Positions 6,065 through 7,346 of a DNA stretch of 7,346 nt are shown in pieces (position 1 is the stretch's first letter; every line of letters starts with the position of its first letter). Source of the DNA: an uncultured Porphyromonas sp. (lineage in GTDB: Bacteria; Bacteroidota; Bacteroidia; Bacteroidales; Porphyromonadaceae). Both the position numbers and the translations under genes were made by a program. The notes beneath the pieces are model-generated. The model saw only the letters and a program-made list of their open reading frames with translations. It did no database searches and was not told where the DNA came from. The stretch spans positions 1-7,346 of the forward strand of contig CAMIEW010000040.1 of the NCBI GenBank assembly GCA_946222055.1. Direction: 5' to 3'.

Positions 6065-7276
6065 TCACTTGCTCTTCATGATGACTACGCGGTTCCAAGC
6101 GTTGATGTCGTAGGGCTGAACATCAGAGCCCTTGTAGTCGATCGTGATCAGCTCAGAGGGCACACCGTACTCGCTGATGAGCTTGTCAGCCACGTTGCGG
6201 GCACGCTTCTCAGAGAGCTGCATGTTGTAGTCAGAGGTACCGGTCTGTACGTCTGCATAGCCGGTCACGGTGATCGGGGTGTTGTTAGCCTTTACGTACT
6301 CAGCGGTGTTGAAGAGGTTGATCTCCTGGTTCTTGTCGATCTTAGAGCTGTCGATACGGAAGTAAACGACATTCTCATAGTTCTGAGCAACAACGGTGGG
6401 CTGTACCTCGGGGCACTCAGGGCAGCGTACGGGACGCTTGCTGAGCTCAGCATTCTGGCTGCGGAGGTCGTTGAGCTGGCTCTGGAGACCGTTTACGAGA
6501 TCCCAGTCCATGGGCTGTACGCCGTTGAACTCTACGTCACCTACGTTGAAGGTAAGACCGCCACGGATGCCGGTGATGATGTCACCGTGATCAAAGCCGG
6601 GTACAAAAGTAGCCTGAGGAGCGATGGTCAGAGCAACGCGCGGGGTGAAGTTGATGTTGAAGTCGATACCAAGGTTGGCAGAGATAGCGTGATCGATCTC
6701 GCCGAAGAACTGATCCTCAGCACCATTTACCTTCGTATCCTTGAAGATAGCCTTGAAGTTCTCGTCAGACGCATCCTGATCCTTGCCCATGATGTTAGAG
6801 CCAAAGTAACCCACACCGAGGTAGGGAACTACGTGGAAGACACGATTGGCGTCGTAGGGAGCAAAGTAATTGGTGATGTCGAAGAGGAAGTCAAAGTGAG
6901 GATTCAGCGTGCGGAGCTCGATGGGCTTAGCAGCACCGAAGGCCTTGATGTTGTTGTAGTCGATAGCCAGACGGGTACCGAAGTAGGGGTTGTGCCACTG
7001 ACCTACAGCGATGCCGGCGCTCCAGCTGTACTTGTCGCCGAAGTCAGCATCTCTCTGGGACTTAACTACAGCACCATCCTTCCAGTGAGTATAGAAGGGG
7101 ACGTTGATGCCACCGAGAGCCTGGATGAACCAGTGGCTGCTGGTGGGCTCGAAGGCCACCTTATTGGCGGGGGTCTCTGCGAGGTACTCCTCGTTGGACT
7201 TTACCTCCTGCGCGTTAGCTGACATGCCGATGAGGCCGGCAGCAACTGCGGAGAGAGTAAGAAGAGTCTTTCTCAT
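6065..7276 (-). CDS. OmpA-family outer-membrane protein (Pgm6/Pgm7-like porin and peptidoglycan anchor)
   Basis: The 403-residue product begins MRKTLLTLSAVAAGLIGM and has a signal peptide probably cleaved after SANA (residue 22). Residues about 45-255 form a transmembrane barrel with alternating aromatic strands (WSAGIAVGQWHNPYFGTRL, VVPYLGVGYFG, RVALTIAPQATFVPG). A short coiled-coil-like stretch (LQSQLNDLRSQNAEL) leads into a linker with C285-P-E-C288. Residues about 295-403 are the OmpA C-terminal domain, with the peptidoglycan-binding pair Asp342 (GYAD) and Arg358 (LSEKRARNV) in place. Architecture and the Cys-Pro-Glu-Cys linker recall the P. gingivalis Pgm6/Pgm7 porins, which form disulfide-linked oligomers. 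ATG 7276 is preferred; a TTG at 7285 in frame is unlikely. The visible leader (7277-7346) is AT-rich near the start codon; I found no convincing promoter there. Confidence 0.93.
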   Translation of the reverse strand: MRKTLLTLSAVAAGLIGMSANAQEVKSNEEYLAETPANKVAFEPTSSHWFIQALGGINVPFYTHWKDGAVVKSQRDADFGDKYSWSAGIAVGQWHNPYFGTRLAIDYNNIKAFGAAKPIELRTLNPHFDFLFDITNYFAPYDANRVFHVVPYLGVGYFGSNIMGKDQDASDENFKAIFKDTKVNGAEDQFFGEIDHAISANLGIDFNINFTPRVALTIAPQATFVPGFDHGDIITGIRGGLTFNVGDVEFNGVQPMDWDLVNGLQSQLNDLRSQNAELSKRPVRCPECPEVQPTVVAQNYENVVYFRIDSSKIDKNQEINLFNTAEYVKANNTPITVTGYADVQTGTSDYNMQLSEKRARNVADKLISEYGVPSELITIDYKGSDVQPYDINAWNRVVIMKSK

Positions 7277-7346
7277 AATTTCCAAAGTTCGTTAGTGTAT
7301 ATTATTGTGTATGTATTCTAAATTGGTTAGGCTTTCTCGCCCCCAC

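Noticed and set aside
6041..7222. A 393-codon plus-strand open frame over the OmpA gene
   Set aside because: It mirrors a well-supported OmpA-family gene with signal peptide and peptidoglycan-binding residues. Its own product has only repetitive valine/leucine/glutamate composition and no known domain.
1..7346. CRISPR array, insertion sequence, tRNA/rRNA or phage genes
   Set aside because: I saw no regularly spaced repeats, transposase motifs, terminal inverted repeats, tRNA-like folds or phage proteins. Coding style is uniform across the window.

Overview
The window looks like chromosomal DNA of a Bacteroidota species, most likely Porphyromonas or a close relative. The support is: three exact matches to the Bacteroidota -7 promoter element (TAnnTTTG); start codons without clear Shine-Dalgarno sequences; an OmpA protein resembling the Pgm6/Pgm7 (Omp40/41) porins of Porphyromonas gingivalis; a lipoprotein with an N-terminal DUF4369-like region and a thioredoxin domain; and a SusC-less (no N-terminal carboxypeptidase-like domain) TonB-dependent receptor under a TPP riboswitch, as known for thiamine uptake in this phylum. 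The species cannot be fixed from sequence alone.

Layout. Positions 1-2242 (minus) hold a TonB-dependent outer-membrane receptor. It runs off the left edge a little before its expected C-terminus and carries a frameshift in the plug domain at about 1924-1930. Its leader (2243-2466) contains a TPP riboswitch aptamer (about 2359-2441) and a segment whose complementarities suggest a translational on/off switch. A divergent pair of promoters (2471-2478 minus, 2530-2537 plus) separates it from a thioredoxin-fold lipoprotein gene (2562-3674, plus). That gene converges on a two-gene minus-strand unit across a strong bidirectional terminator (3684-3734). The unit is a cytosolic GH13 alpha-amylase (4201-5886) followed after one base by a Fur-family metalloregulator (3771-4199), with a promoter at 5958-5965. 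An OmpA-family porin/peptidoglycan anchor (6065-7276, minus) with its own terminator (5991-6031) closes the window.

How it fits together. The receptor, if functional, would import thiamine (or a phosphate ester or precursor) across the outer membrane with TonB energy and be shut off when TPP is plentiful. The lipoprotein is an envelope thiol-disulfide protein. The amylase would act on internal alpha-glucans. The regulator probably senses a metal, with a ligand set that looks more Zur-like than classical Fur. The OmpA protein ties the outer membrane to peptidoglycan. Apart from the shared amylase-regulator transcript I see no single pathway joining these genes; this is mostly ordinary core genome. 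The most interesting parts are the riboswitch leader with three matching/complementary segments and the disrupted receptor reading frame.
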